In this document: piece by piece, positions 1-7,953 of the stretch | Position numbering within the stretch: the first letter of the stretch is position 1 | Layout of the letters: the number at the start of each line of letters is the position of its first letter | From: Shinella sp. | Lineage (GTDB): Bacteria > Pseudomonadota > Alphaproteobacteria > Rhizobiales > Rhizobiaceae | Length of the DNA: 15,901 nt | Direction of reading: 5' to 3' | NCBI GenBank assembly: GCA_003248775.1 | Contig: QFQX01000072.1 | Span: forward strand, 1-15,901 | The notes under the pieces: generated by a model | What the model saw: the letters and a program-made list of their open reading frames with translations, nothing else | Database searches by the model: none | Told to the model about the DNA's origin: nothing | Made by a program: the position numbers and the translations under genes

Positions 1-182
1 CATCGCCGGCAAGGGCGGCTACCCGAGCCGGCCCCTCCTTTTCTCACAAGAAGCGGGAATAGCCATAAAACAAGCGTGTACTCGTGTTCGAGCATGTAGT
101 CTGTCCGTCGTATTTGGCCGGTGACGAATTGGCGCGAGACCCAACCGTGCCGTTTATTCCTGATTTGTTCCTGCTGGCATTT

Positions 183-206
183 CCCGGGCACTGGAAAGTG
201 CCCGGG
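183..206. repeat. Perfect hairpin with GGAA (GNRA) loop
   Basis: CCCGGGCACT (183-192) and AGTGCCCGGG (197-206) form a perfect 10-bp stem with a GGAA tetraloop. There is no T-tract on either side, so it is not a textbook intrinsic terminator. It sits about 115 bases past the nrdJ stop and could stabilise or end that transcript, or belong to an unlisted RNA. This role is inference. Confidence 0.6.
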
Positions 207-222
207 ACCGTGATTATATGCT

Positions 223-272
223 TTGGCCAGTTTCTTGGCCGGAAATGGCCAGTTTTAGGGGTGTTTGGCCAG
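223..272. repeat. Four phased TGGCC motifs
   Basis: TTGGCCAG (223-230), TTGGCCGG (235-242), ATGGCCAG (245-252) and TTGGCCAG (265-272) share a TGGCC core starting at 224, 236, 246 and 266, so spaced 12, 10 and 20 bases, roughly one, one and two helical turns. They lie between the hairpin at 183-206 and the nrdJ stop. Protein binding is possible but nothing identifies a regulator. Confidence 0.4.
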
Positions 273-318
273 AATTAGCTTCGATTTCTCATCAATATCT
301 TTCAAATCCACAGCTAAA

Positions 319-3300
319 TCAGCTGCACCCGCTCGTCGCGCCGCAGGTGTCGCACTTCTCGCAGGTGCCGTTGCGGACCATGGTGAAGTTCTGGCACTCG
401 GAGCACATGTTGCCGGTGTAGCCCTGGGCGATCGAGCGCATGCGGCGGTCGGCCTCGAGCTTCTTGGCTTCGGCCTTGGCGGCTGCGGCGTCGGCTGCGG
501 CTTTGTCTGAAAACAGCGCGGTCTTGTCCTGAGCCTTCTCGTCAGCCACTTCCTCGGCGATCTCCTCGGCCAGTTCGGCTGCGCGTTCCTCGTAATCGCG
601 CTTGAAGGCGACGATTTCAGAGGTCGAGATGGCGGTGGTCACTTCCAGCTTGCGGGCCGCGTTGCCGGAAAATGCCGTCACCGTCGCGCCGCCGGAAGCC
701 TTGGCGGGGGAGGCGGTCGCCGCACCCTTCGGCTCGGCCAGCGAGCGGTCGACATTGCCGTTGGAAACCAGCGTCGGCTTGTAGCCACGGGTCCAGCCGG
801 TGGAGATCAGGTTGGTCTTGCCTTCCTGGATGCCCTTGCCGAGCGCGGTGTTTGAGAAGTCCGACGTATCGACGTGAGCGAGGTCGTGACGGCCGAGATA
901 GGAGACGGCGAGTTCGCGGAACACGTAGTCCAGGATCGACGTGGCGTTCTTGATCGCGTCATTGCCCTGAACCATGCCAGCCGGCTCGAACTTGGTGAAG
1001 GTGAAGGCCTCCACATATTCCTCGAGCGGAACGCCGTACTGCAGGCCGAGCGAAATCGCGATGGCGAAATTGTTCATCATCGCACGGAAGGCCGCGCCTT
1101 CCTTGTGCATGTCGATGAAGATCTCGCCGAGACGGCCGTCGCCGAATTCGCCGGTGCGGAGATAAACCTTGTGGCCGCCGACGGTGGCCTTCTGGGTGTA
1201 GCCCTGACGGCGGTTCGGAAGCTTCTCCCGCTCGCGAACGACCCGCTCGATCACCCGTTCGATGATCTTTTCGGTGACGGTAACCGCCTGTGCGGCAACC
1301 GGCTGCTGGATCAGGTCTTCCAGTGCATCCTCTTCATCCTCGTCCTCGATCAGCGCGGCGTTGAGCGGCTGCGAGAGCTTGGAGCCATCGCGATAGAGCG
1401 CGTTGGCCTTGAGGGCGAGACGCCACGACAGCATGTAGGCTGCGCCACAATCCTCGACCGTTGCCTCGTTCGGCATGTTGATCGTCTTGGAGATCGCACC
1501 CGAGATGAACGGCTGGGCGGCCGCCATCATGCGGATGTGGCTTTCGACCGAGAGGTAGCGCTTGCCGATCTTGCCGCAGGGATTGGCGCAATCGAATACG
1601 GCGAGATGCTCGGGCTTGAGGAAGGGCGCGCCTTCCAGCGTCATCGCACCGCAGACGTGGATGTTCGCGGCCTCGATTTCCTTCTTCGTGAAGCCGACAT
1701 GCTCAAGCAGGTTGAAGCTCATGTCGGAAAGCTGCTCGTCGGAAACCTTGAGGGCCGCTTTAAGGAAGTCGGCGCCGAGCGTCCACTGGTTGAAGACGAA
1801 CTTGATGTCGAAGGCGGCCTTCAGCGCGCCGTTGACGGCTTCGATCTTCTCGTCGGTGAAGCCCTTGGCCTTCAGCGTCGACGGGTTGATGGCCGGAGCC
1901 TGGTTCAGGTTGCCATGGCCGACGGCATAAGCGTCGATCTCGGCGATCTGGCTTTCGCTGTAGCCGAGCGTGCGCAGCGCTTCCGGAACGGCAGCGTTGA
2001 TGATCTTGAAGTAGCCGCCGCCGGCGAGCTTCTTGAACTTCACCAGAGCGAAATCGGGCTCGATGCCGGTCGTGTCGCAATCCATGACCAGACCGATGGT
2101 GCCGGTCGGGGCGATAACCGAGACCTGCGCGTTGCGGTAGCCGTGCTTTTCGCCGAGTTCCAGCGCCTTGTCCCAGGCGGCCTTGGCATGGGCGATCAGG
2201 GCAGGGTCGGAGCAATCGGCATGGATGAGCGCGACCGGATCGACCGACAGGCCTTCATAACCCGAGGTCTCGCCATGAGCGGCGCGGCGATGGTTGCGGA
2301 TGACGCGCAGCATGTTGTCGCGGTTCGGCGCATAGCCGGGGAACGGACCGAGCTCCGAGGAAATCTCGGCCGAGGTCGCATAGGAAACGCCGGTCATGAT
2401 TGCGGTGAGCGCACCGCAGATAGCGCGGCCTTCAGCTGAATCGTAAGGGATGCCGGAAGACATCAGCAGGCCGCCGATGTTGGCGTAGCCGAGGCCGAGC
2501 GTGCGGTATTCGTAGGAGAGTTCCGCAATCTGGCGCGACGGGAACTGCGCCATCATTACCGATACTTCGAGAACGACGGTCCACAGGCGCACGGCGTGTT
2601 CGTAGTCGGCGATGTTGATCTTCCTGGTCGCGGCGTCCTTGAACTGCAGCAGGTTCAGCGAAGCCAGGTTGCAGGCCGTGTCGTCGAGGAACATGTATTC
2701 CGAGCACGGGTTCGACGCGCGGATCGGGCCGGCAGCCGGGCAGGTGTGCCAGTCGTTCATCGTCGTGTTGTAGTGCAGGCCCGGATCGGCCGATGCCCAG
2801 GCGGCATAGGAGATCTTGTCCCAGAGGTCGCGGGCCTTCAGCGTCTTCATGACGCGGCCGTCCTTGCGGGCGGTCAGGTTCCATTCGCCATCGTTCTCGA
2901 CGGCGCGCAGGAAGTCGTCCTTCAGCGAGACGGAGTTGTTGGAGTTCTGGCCGGAAACGGTGAGATAAGCTTCCGAATCCCAGTCGGTGTCATAGGTCTT
3001 GAACTCGAGATCCTTGTAGCCCTGCTGAGCGAACTGGATGACGCGCTTGATGTAGTTTTCCGGAACCTGGTCCTTCTTGGCCGCGCGGATTTCGCGCTTC
3101 AGGGCAGGGTTCTCGTTCGGGTCGAAGCAGGCATCGTTGTCGGCCGTGCAATTGACGCAGGCCTTCATGATCGCCTTGAGGTGCTTGGCGACGATCTTGG
3201 AGCCGGTGACCAGCGCCGCAACCTTCTGCTCTTCCTTCACCTTCCAGTCGATATAGGCTTCGATATCCGGATGGTCGATGTCGACGACGACCATCTTCGC

Positions 3301-4131
3301 GGCGCGACGGGTGGTGCCGCCCGACTTGATGGCGCCGGCAGCGCGGTCGCCGATCTTCAGGAAGCTCATCAGGCCGGACGAACGGCCGCCGCCGGAAAGC
3401 TTTTCGCCTTCGCCGCGCAGATAGGAGAAGTTGGAGCCGGTGCCGGAGCCGTACTTGAACAGGCGCGCTTCACGGACCCAGAGGTCCATGATACCGCCCT
3501 CGTTGACGAGGTCGTCTTCAACGGACTGGATGAAGCAGGCATGCGGCTGCGGATGTTCGTAGGCCGACTTGGACTTGACCAGCTTGCCGGTGAAGGGGTC
3601 GACGTAGAAATGACCCTGGCCGGGACCGTCGATGCCATAGGCCCAGTGCAGGCCGGTGTTGAACCACTGCGGGGAATTCGGGGCGACGCGCTGGGTGGCA
3701 AGCATGTAGGCAAGCTCGTCCCGGAAGGCGAGGGCATCTTCCTCGGACGTGAAATACTTGCCCTTCCAGCCCCAGTAGGTCCAGGTGCCGGCGAGACGGT
3801 CGAAGACCTGACGGGCGTCGCTTTCAGAGCCGAAGCGCTCGTTTTCCGGCAGCGCCTTCAGGGCTTCGGTGTCGGGTACGGAGCGCCACAGGAAGGAGGG
3901 GACGTCATTCTCCTCCACCTTTTTCAGCGCCTTCGGCACACCGGCCTTGCGGAAATACTTCTGCGCCAGAACGTCGGTCGCAACCTGGCTGAACTGCGCG
4001 GGAACGTCGATATCCGCTGCCCGGAAGACAATCGAACCATCCGGGTTCTTGATCTCGCTCACCGCCTTGCGGAATTCGATTTCCGCATAGGCTGATTGGC
4101 CTGGCTTGGTAAAACGTCGTTCGATACGCAT
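319..4131 (-). CDS. nrdJ: Adenosylcobalamin-dependent (class II) ribonucleotide reductase
   Basis: This is a 1270-residue vitamin B12-dependent ribonucleoside-diphosphate reductase, which makes deoxyribonucleotides for DNA synthesis in the cytoplasm without needing oxygen. The active-site N-x-C-x-E is visible as NPCSE (N474, C476, E478), where C476 would be the thiyl-radical cysteine. C199 (in HACF) and C487 (in ACNL) fit the redox pair. After the barrel comes an acidic linker and a TSCPD-like domain (motif GHKVYLRTGEFGDGRLGEIF), then an Ala/Glu-rich helical stretch and a cysteine cluster at the C-terminus (C1243, C1246, C1257, C1260, C1263, C1269), which probably relays reducing power and may bind zinc. 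The start at 4131 gives the usual MRIERRF beginning and has GAGGGACGA just upstream. The frame stays open to an ATG at 4236, but that extension looks non-coding and has no Shine-Dalgarno. The gene is monocistronic here; an NrdR-type box upstream suggests NrdR control. Confidence 0.97.
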   Translation of the reverse strand: MRIERRFTKPGQSAYAEIEFRKAVSEIKNPDGSIVFRAADIDVPAQFSQVATDVLAQKYFRKAGVPKALKKVEENDVPSFLWRSVPDTEALKALPENERFGSESDARQVFDRLAGTWTYWGWKGKYFTSEEDALAFRDELAYMLATQRVAPNSPQWFNTGLHWAYGIDGPGQGHFYVDPFTGKLVKSKSAYEHPQPHACFIQSVEDDLVNEGGIMDLWVREARLFKYGSGTGSNFSYLRGEGEKLSGGGRSSGLMSFLKIGDRAAGAIKSGGTTRRAAKMVVVDIDHPDIEAYIDWKVKEEQKVAALVTGSKIVAKHLKAIMKACVNCTADNDACFDPNENPALKREIRAAKKDQVPENYIKRVIQFAQQGYKDLEFKTYDTDWDSEAYLTVSGQNSNNSVSLKDDFLRAVENDGEWNLTARKDGRVMKTLKARDLWDKISYAAWASADPGLHYNTTMNDWHTCPAAGPIRASNPCSEYMFLDDTACNLASLNLLQFKDAATRKINIADYEHAVRLWTVVLEVSVMMAQFPSRQIAELSYEYRTLGLGYANIGGLLMSSGIPYDSAEGRAICGALTAIMTGVSYATSAEISSELGPFPGYAPNRDNMLRVIRNHRRAAHGETSGYEGLSVDPVALIHADCSDPALIAHAKAAWDKALELGEKHGYRNAQVSVIAPTGTIGLVMDCDTTGIEPDFALVKFKKLAGGGYFKIINAAVPEALRTLGYSESQIAEIDAYAVGHGNLNQAPAINPSTLKAKGFTDEKIEAVNGALKAAFDIKFVFNQWTLGADFLKAALKVSDEQLSDMSFNLLEHVGFTKKEIEAANIHVCGAMTLEGAPFLKPEHLAVFDCANPCGKIGKRYLSVESHIRMMAAAQPFISGAISKTINMPNEATVEDCGAAYMLSWRLALKANALYRDGSKLSQPLNAALIEDEDEEDALEDLIQQPVAAQAVTVTEKIIERVIERVVREREKLPNRRQGYTQKATVGGHKVYLRTGEFGDGRLGEIFIDMHKEGAAFRAMMNNFAIAISLGLQYGVPLEEYVEAFTFTKFEPAGMVQGNDAIKNATSILDYVFRELAVSYLGRHDLAHVDTSDFSNTALGKGIQEGKTNLISTGWTRGYKPTLVSNGNVDRSLAEPKGAATASPAKASGGATVTAFSGNAARKLEVTTAISTSEIVAFKRDYEERAAELAEEIAEEVADEKAQDKTALFSDKAAADAAAAKAEAKKLEADRRMRSIAQGYTGNMCSECQNFTMVRNGTCEKCDTCGATSGCS

Positions 4132-4936
4132 CTTCGTCCCTCGCATCTGGCGCGCCATTATAGGCGCAAAAAGCCCCGTCCGTCTGCAAGCGCTTGCCAC
4201 GCAGCCGGTTGTCATTTCGTCCGTCAGGTCATTCATCCGGAGATGAGTGACCGTCTACATTGTGTTGATTATGGCTGCAAGCCTACTAGATATAGTGTTA
4301 ACAAATTCTTGCTGCCAGTCCCCAATCGCGTTTTGGCGGCGAAAATCGCACACGCAATCACCGGTTCGGCGCAGCTCTTCATGAACTCGCGCCCCGCACT
4401 CGATTGTCGATTTCCTGAAGCGAACCGGCCTCGTTATGGTCCGGTCCAGTCGCCGCCGCAACATAAGGAAGCATTAACTTTGAAAGAGCCGATTCCGTCA
4501 AGGGCTGGTTTGATACGAAATGGTTAACACCACATCTTGTGGGTTCCGGCTGTGGAAAACGGGGAAAGAAGTGAATTCAAGGAAATCAGTGGTTTGTGAG
4601 CAATGCCTCAAGCGGGGGCGTTGCCTGTGGCAAAAATGCAGCCCCGCAGGCCATGCGCCTGTGCCAATCCGGCACATGGGTCAAGCTGGCGCCATCCAGT
4701 TGCTTAGCAGGTGTTGCTGCGGTGCACATCGATTCGCGGCAATGCGAACCAAACGGACTGGGTGAGACGCTAAATACCTGCAAAAAGTGACCTCGCTGCA
4801 AGATATGGGTGTAATGTGCAACTAATTTGAAACGGATGTCCTGCAAAGTCGGGCGAAATTGGCCCCAAATGAATTGTGGGTTGTAAGGGACGGGCTGCCG
4901 CTGCGCATGAGCCGGGCCGCCCCACAGGATATCCAC
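4132..4936. other. Long divergent intergenic region, nrdJ to chemoreceptor
   Basis: About 800 bases separate the divergent nrdJ and chemoreceptor starts. Near nrdJ there is an NrdR-type box. The rest holds no ORF with a believable start and no recognised riboswitch; the B12-box consensus was looked for by eye and not found. Several inverted repeats occur between 4600 and 4680, including a 6-bp hairpin at 4660-4676 (TGTGCC, loop AATCC, GGCACA), so a small RNA or structured leader is possible. Frames open across the region on both strands have neither ribosome-binding sites nor recognisable products. Confidence 0.5.
4283..4298 (-). promoter_or_regulatory. Putative NrdR box upstream of nrdJ
   Basis: The 16 bases at 4283-4298, read on the minus strand as ACACTATATCTAGTAG, match the NrdR-box consensus acaCwAtATaTwGtgt except at the outer bases of the last arm and one central base. 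NrdR boxes normally come as a pair about 31-32 bp apart; the best partner, 4250-4265 (plus strand ending ATTGTGT), is weak and 33 bp away. The boxes would flank a poor -35/-10 pair (TTGCAG at 4280-4275, TAGACG at 4257-4252). NrdR is the ATP/dATP-sensing repressor of ribonucleotide reductase genes; nrdR itself is not in the window. Confidence 0.6.
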
Positions 4937-6841
4937 ATGAACATCGTCAATCTGTCTATCCTGAAGAAGATCAGTCTTCTGGTCGTTCTCATGGGCTGTG
5001 CCGCCGGCATTATCGCGGCGGTCGGCGCACAGGGACTTTTCTCTCTCGGTTCGTCTCTCAAGGATACAGGCGCGCGCGAAGAAGTGGCGCGCGAAGCCAT
5101 GGACCTTCGCGTCGACATCATCGCCATCAGCCGCATGACCTATCAGCTTGCGCTTGCGCCGGAAAAGGCCGCTGATTTCGCCGCTGAAACGGACAAGCGC
5201 TCCAAGGAGATGCTGGATCGCCTGCCGAAGATCGCTTCGACGGCAGATGCCAACGAGCAGAAGCTGCTGGAGGACATTCGCTCTACGTTGAATGCCTATT
5301 TTGGTAAGATCCGCGACATGGTGACCGTTGCCGGAACCGAAGCCGGCAAGGACCGCGCAACCATGACGGCCGAACTCGACAAGGTGCTGGACGCCCAGAA
5401 GACAGTCACCAGCACAGTCAAGCTCTACAGCACCTCGTCGGCCGAATCACTTGCCAAGTCTCGCGCCGCTGCGCTTGCCGCTTCCGGCCTGACTGTCACC
5501 GTACTTTTTGCAACCGCTGTCTTCTGCATCGTTGCCGGCGTCGCCGCAAGCTTCCTGCTGGCAAGTCGCGGTATCGTCAAGCCGATCCGCCACCTCACCG
5601 ATATCATGTCCAGCCTTGCCGCTGGCAAGCTGGGGGAAGCCATTCCGGGCACCGACCGCAGGGATGAAATCGGCGAAATGGCGCGCGCGCTGCAGGTCTT
5701 CCAGGCCAATGAACAGCAGATGCGCGAAATGGAAACCCAGGAAGCCGCATTGCACGCCCAGAGCAAGGATCTGCAGAGCAGCATCAGCGGCATCGTCGCC
5801 GCAGCCGTTGCCGGCGATTTCAGCAAGCGCATCTCGAAGACTTATGAGGACGAGGATCTGCAGCGCTTCGCCGCAAGTGTCAACGAACTCGTGGAGAGCG
5901 TTGACCGCGGCGTCACCGAAGTCCGCCGCGTCGTGGCCGCACTGTCTGATGCCGACCTGATGCAGCAGATGCAGGGTCAGTTCCAGGGCGCGTTCGCGGA
6001 ACTTCAGGCGAACGTCAACAGCACCATGGGTACGCTGCGCGGCACGATGCTCAACATTCGCTCCGTGGCCGGCACGATCACCTCGAACTCCGGTGAACTG
6101 AGTTCCGCCGCCAACCAGCTTGCCCGCCGTACCGAACAGCAGGCGGCAGCGCTGGAGGAAACGGCAGCTGCGCTCGAGGAAATCACCACGACCGTCCGTA
6201 CCTCCAGCGAGCGTGCGAACGAAGCAAGCCGCATGGTGCACGAAACCAAGGAAAGCGCCGGCAAGTCGGGCGCGATCGTCCGCAGCGCCATCGACGCCAT
6301 GGGCCGTATCGAGCAGTCGTCGCACAAGATCAGCCAGATCATCTCGGTGATCGACGAGATCGCCTTCCAGACCAACCTGCTGGCGCTCAACGCCGGTGTG
6401 GAAGCGGCCCGTGCAGGCGAGGCGGGCCGTGGCTTTGCCGTCGTTGCACAGGAAGTTCGCGAACTTGCCCAGCGCTCCGCCAATGCCGCCAAGGAAATCA
6501 AGACGCTGATCACCGCGTCTGCCGAGGAGGTGAACGGCGGCGTTTCGCTGGTTCTTTCGACTGGCAAGGCGCTGACCGAGATCGAGGATCTGGTCAACCG
6601 CGTCAACGACCATGTGGCCAGCATTGCCCGTGCCGCCCAGGAGCAGTCCTCGGCACTCGGTGAGATCAACACCTCGGTCAACCATATGGACCAGATGACG
6701 CAGCAGAACGCCGCCATGGTGGAAGAAACCACCGCTTCCAGCGAGGTTCTTGCCGGTGAAGCCCGCCAGCTTCAGGAGCAGCTCGGCCGCTTCCGTCTGG
6801 AAAACGGCTCCTATGTCGGCCAATCGCGCTACGCTGCATAA
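4937..6841 (+). CDS. Methyl-accepting chemotaxis protein (poly-HAMP)
   Basis: A 634-residue transmembrane chemoreceptor. A transmembrane helix at about residues 9-34 is followed by a helical periplasmic sensor of about 150 residues (four-helix-bundle type), then a second helix at about 184-208. A HAMP domain follows (about 210-262, starting with the usual KPI after the helix), and the segment about 285-375 (containing AAVAGDFSKRI and QFQGAFAELQANVN) looks like further HAMP units, a layout common in rhizobial receptors. The cytoplasmic signalling domain carries the hairpin tip DEIAFQTNLLALNAGVEAAR near residues 471-490, which contacts CheA and CheW, flanked by Glu/Gln-rich methylation helices (LEETAAALEEI). 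The C-terminus lacks an NWETF-like CheR tether. The start was chosen at ATG 4937 because AGGAT precedes it and the first helix follows at once; a TTG-started extension from 4859 is rejected. Ligand cannot be deduced. A strong terminator follows. Confidence 0.95.
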   Translation: MNIVNLSILKKISLLVVLMGCAAGIIAAVGAQGLFSLGSSLKDTGAREEVAREAMDLRVDIIAISRMTYQLALAPEKAADFAAETDKRSKEMLDRLPKIASTADANEQKLLEDIRSTLNAYFGKIRDMVTVAGTEAGKDRATMTAELDKVLDAQKTVTSTVKLYSTSSAESLAKSRAAALAASGLTVTVLFATAVFCIVAGVAASFLLASRGIVKPIRHLTDIMSSLAAGKLGEAIPGTDRRDEIGEMARALQVFQANEQQMREMETQEAALHAQSKDLQSSISGIVAAAVAGDFSKRISKTYEDEDLQRFAASVNELVESVDRGVTEVRRVVAALSDADLMQQMQGQFQGAFAELQANVNSTMGTLRGTMLNIRSVAGTITSNSGELSSAANQLARRTEQQAAALEETAAALEEITTTVRTSSERANEASRMVHETKESAGKSGAIVRSAIDAMGRIEQSSHKISQIISVIDEIAFQTNLLALNAGVEAARAGEAGRGFAVVAQEVRELAQRSANAAKEIKTLITASAEEVNGGVSLVLSTGKALTEIEDLVNRVNDHVASIARAAQEQSSALGEINTSVNHMDQMTQQNAAMVEETTASSEVLAGEARQLQEQLGRFRLENGSYVGQSRYAA

Positions 6842-6869
6842 CGCCATCCTCAAATTCTTGTCATCGAAG

Positions 6870-6895
6870 GCGCCGCAGCGATGCGGCGCTTTTTT
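6870..6895 (+). terminator. Rho-independent terminator after the chemoreceptor gene
   Basis: GCGCCGCA (6870-6877) pairs perfectly with TGCGGCGC (6882-6889) across a GCGA loop of GNRA type, and six T residues follow (6890-6895). It lies 28 bases after the chemoreceptor stop and insulates the ArsR promoter downstream. Confidence 0.95.
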
Positions 6896-6926
6896 CGTTT
6901 GGTACGTCCAGCAATCCCAGAAATTA

Positions 6927-6938
6927 AACCAATTGGTT
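6927..6938. promoter_or_regulatory. Palindrome AACCAATTGGTT overlapping the -35
   Basis: AACCAATTGGTT is a perfect 12-bp palindrome whose last two bases are the start of the TTGACT -35 element of the ArsR operon promoter. It could be an additional operator or a chance palindrome; its core (CAA...TTG) resembles the half-sites of the larger inverted repeat downstream (TTCAAC/GTTGAA). Confidence 0.4.
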
Positions 6939-6965
6939 GACTATCTTGCTTCGTCGAAATATATT
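6937..6965 (+). promoter_or_regulatory. Sigma70-type promoter of the arsR-SRPBCC operon
   Basis: TTGACT (6937-6942) and TATATT (6960-6965) are separated by 17 bases, which is near consensus. The expected transcription start, about 7 bases after the -10, falls at 6972-6973, exactly at the chosen ATG, suggesting a leaderless message. Confidence 0.7.
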
Positions 6966-6986
6966 CAACATTATGGTTGAATATAT
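6959..6986. promoter_or_regulatory. Perfect 11-bp inverted repeat, likely ArsR operator
   Basis: ATATATTCAAC (6959-6969) and GTTGAATATAT (6976-6986) are perfect inverted repeats with a 6-base spacer. The left arm covers the -10 element and the right arm covers codons 2-5 of the repressor gene, which therefore encode the Val-Glu-Tyr that often starts this ArsR subgroup. The size and symmetry suit a dimeric winged-helix repressor, and repression of its own operon is the simplest reading. Confidence 0.75.
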
Positions 6987-7341
6987 GAGCCCCGTTCTGG
7001 ATGACATCTTTCACGCTCTTGGCGATGCCACGCGTCGGCGCATGCTGCGCGATCTCGCTTCTGGAGAGCGGACGGTCACCCAGCTTGCCGAACCCTTCGA
7101 TATGTCGCTGGCTGCGGCCTCCAAGCACATCAAGGTGCTGGAGGGAGCCGGGCTGATCAGGCGGGAAGTGAAGGGGCGAACCCATTTCTGCAGTCTTGAG
7201 CCGGGACCGCTCGCCAGAGCGCATGAATGGCTTGAATTCTACGAGCGCTTCTGGACCGGCCGTCTCGACGTACTCGAACGCCTGCTTCGCGAGGAGGACG
7301 GGCATGATGCCCGAACCAGTGAAAGAGGAGAAGAGCAATGA
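6973..7341 (+). CDS. ArsR-family winged-helix transcriptional repressor
   Basis: A 122-residue ArsR/SmtB-type regulator. Residues about 7-30 (LDDIFHALGDATRRRMLRDL) are the classic first helices, and residues 34-63 form the helix-turn-helix with recognition helix SLAAASKHIKVLEGAG, followed by the wing. The metal-site CxC motif of ArsR and SmtB is absent, so this belongs to the non-metal subgroup usually encoded beside SRPBCC/AHSA1 proteins. ATG 6973 was chosen because it gives the common MVEY start and coincides with the expected transcription start; ATG 6985 (MSPVLDD) is the alternative, and neither has a Shine-Dalgarno. The stop overlaps the next ATG as ATGA, implying translational coupling. 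The operator overlapping its own promoter points to autorepression; the inducer is unknown. Confidence 0.92.
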   Translation: MVEYMSPVLDDIFHALGDATRRRMLRDLASGERTVTQLAEPFDMSLAAASKHIKVLEGAGLIRREVKGRTHFCSLEPGPLARAHEWLEFYERFWTGRLDVLERLLREEDGHDARTSERGEEQ

Positions 7342-7871
7342 CCGAACTTGCTGGCATGCATGCCTTTGGCGAGCTGATCGAGCCCGCCACCCTGAAGATC
7401 GAGCGGCTCCTGCCCGGGCCGATCGAACGCGTCTGGTCCTATCTCACGGACAGTGACCTTCGAAGAAAGTGGCTCGCTTCTGGAACGATGGAGATGAAAC
7501 CGGGAGCGCCCTTCGAACTCGTCTGGCGAAATGACGAACTGACCGATCCGCCGGGCAAACGCCCTGAGAAGTTTCCTCAGGAGCACCGCATGCAGAGCCG
7601 CGTCCTCGAAGTGGATCCGCCGCGGCGTCTGGTGTTCTCCTGGGGAGAGCGGGGCGAGGTCTGCTTTACATTGGAGCCGAGAGGCGGTGATGTGCTGATG
7701 ACCGTCATTCATCGGCGGATCAGCGACCGGACCAACGAAATCATGATCGGTGCCGGCTGGCATATGCATCTCGAAGTGCTTGCCGCGACGCTTTCGGGCG
7801 GACGCACAGAGCCGTTCTGGGATGGCTGGGCACGGCTGCGCCAGGAATACGAGCGTCGGCTGCCGGGTTGA
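7338..7871 (+). CDS. SRPBCC/AHSA1-domain protein
   Basis: A 177-residue protein with one START-like SRPBCC domain of the AHSA1 (Activator of Hsp90 ATPase homolog 1-like) group. Recognisable features are the opening LKIERLLPGPIERVWSYLTD, the WLASGTMEM/PGAPFELVWR strands, the VLEVDPPRRLVFSW strand pair and the long C-terminal helix beginning AGWHMHLEVLAA. Such domains form a deep hydrophobic pocket; in ArsR-linked members the ligand is usually unknown. It overlaps arsR by four bases, and its Shine-Dalgarno (AGAGGAGAAG, about 7324-7333) lies inside the arsR 3' end. Co-regulation with arsR is clear from the layout; a role in handling the repressor's small-molecule inducer is inference. Confidence 0.9.
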   Translation: MTELAGMHAFGELIEPATLKIERLLPGPIERVWSYLTDSDLRRKWLASGTMEMKPGAPFELVWRNDELTDPPGKRPEKFPQEHRMQSRVLEVDPPRRLVFSWGERGEVCFTLEPRGGDVLMTVIHRRISDRTNEIMIGAGWHMHLEVLAATLSGGRTEPFWDGWARLRQEYERRLPG

Positions 7872-7902
7872 ACGATCGGCTGAATACGATCGGCAATAAT
7901 GA

Positions 7903-7926
7903 AAAGCCCGCCGGAAGGCGGGCTTT
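7903..7926. terminator. Bidirectional terminator between SRPBCC gene and gpt
   Basis: AAAGCCCGCC (7903-7912) and GGCGGGCTTT (7917-7926) make a perfect 10-bp stem with a GGAA loop; the A and T ends allow termination from either side, with the longer T run on the minus strand. It sits between two convergent genes. A short direct repeat ACGATCGGC (7872-7880 and 7886-7894) precedes it. Confidence 0.9.
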
Positions 7927-7953
7927 CAGCATGGGTACGGAGCGACCGGAGGG

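Larger units (their letters stand above)
1..318. other. Intergenic region downstream of nrdJ
   Basis: No convincing gene is seen in the 318 bases between the window edge and the nrdJ stop. The left end carries two GCCGGC hexamers (about 5-10 and 27-32) followed by a pyrimidine-rich stretch, which could be the terminator of a plus-strand gene lying off the window, but the stem is weak. Further in there is one strong hairpin (183-206) and a cluster of four TGGCC motifs (223-272), listed separately. A 64-codon open frame at 84-278 has no Shine-Dalgarno, runs through the hairpin, and was not accepted as a gene. Confidence 0.6.

Noticed and set aside
3991..4005. GAAC-N7-GAAC inside nrdJ
   Set aside because: Exact LexA-like match but within coding sequence, on codons needed for the protein; taken as chance.
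874..4095. Long plus-strand open frames of 521 and 499 codons opposite nrdJ
   Set aside because: They are antisense shadows of a high-GC3 gene; their products are low-complexity and match no family, while nrdJ on the other strand is unmistakable.
4132..4236. 35-residue N-terminal extension of NrdJ
   Set aside because: ATG 4131 has a good Shine-Dalgarno and the family start MRIERRF; the extension has neither.
4132..4260. Cobalamin riboswitch before nrdJ
   Set aside because: Considered because the enzyme uses B12, but no B12-box-like sequence or matching fold was seen by eye in the short leader.
5999..6013. GAAC-N7-GAAC inside the chemoreceptor gene
   Set aside because: Exact LexA-like match deep in coding sequence, far from any start; taken as chance.
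5447..6853. 468-codon minus-strand frame opposite the chemoreceptor gene
   Set aside because: Antisense shadow; no Shine-Dalgarno and no recognisable domain.
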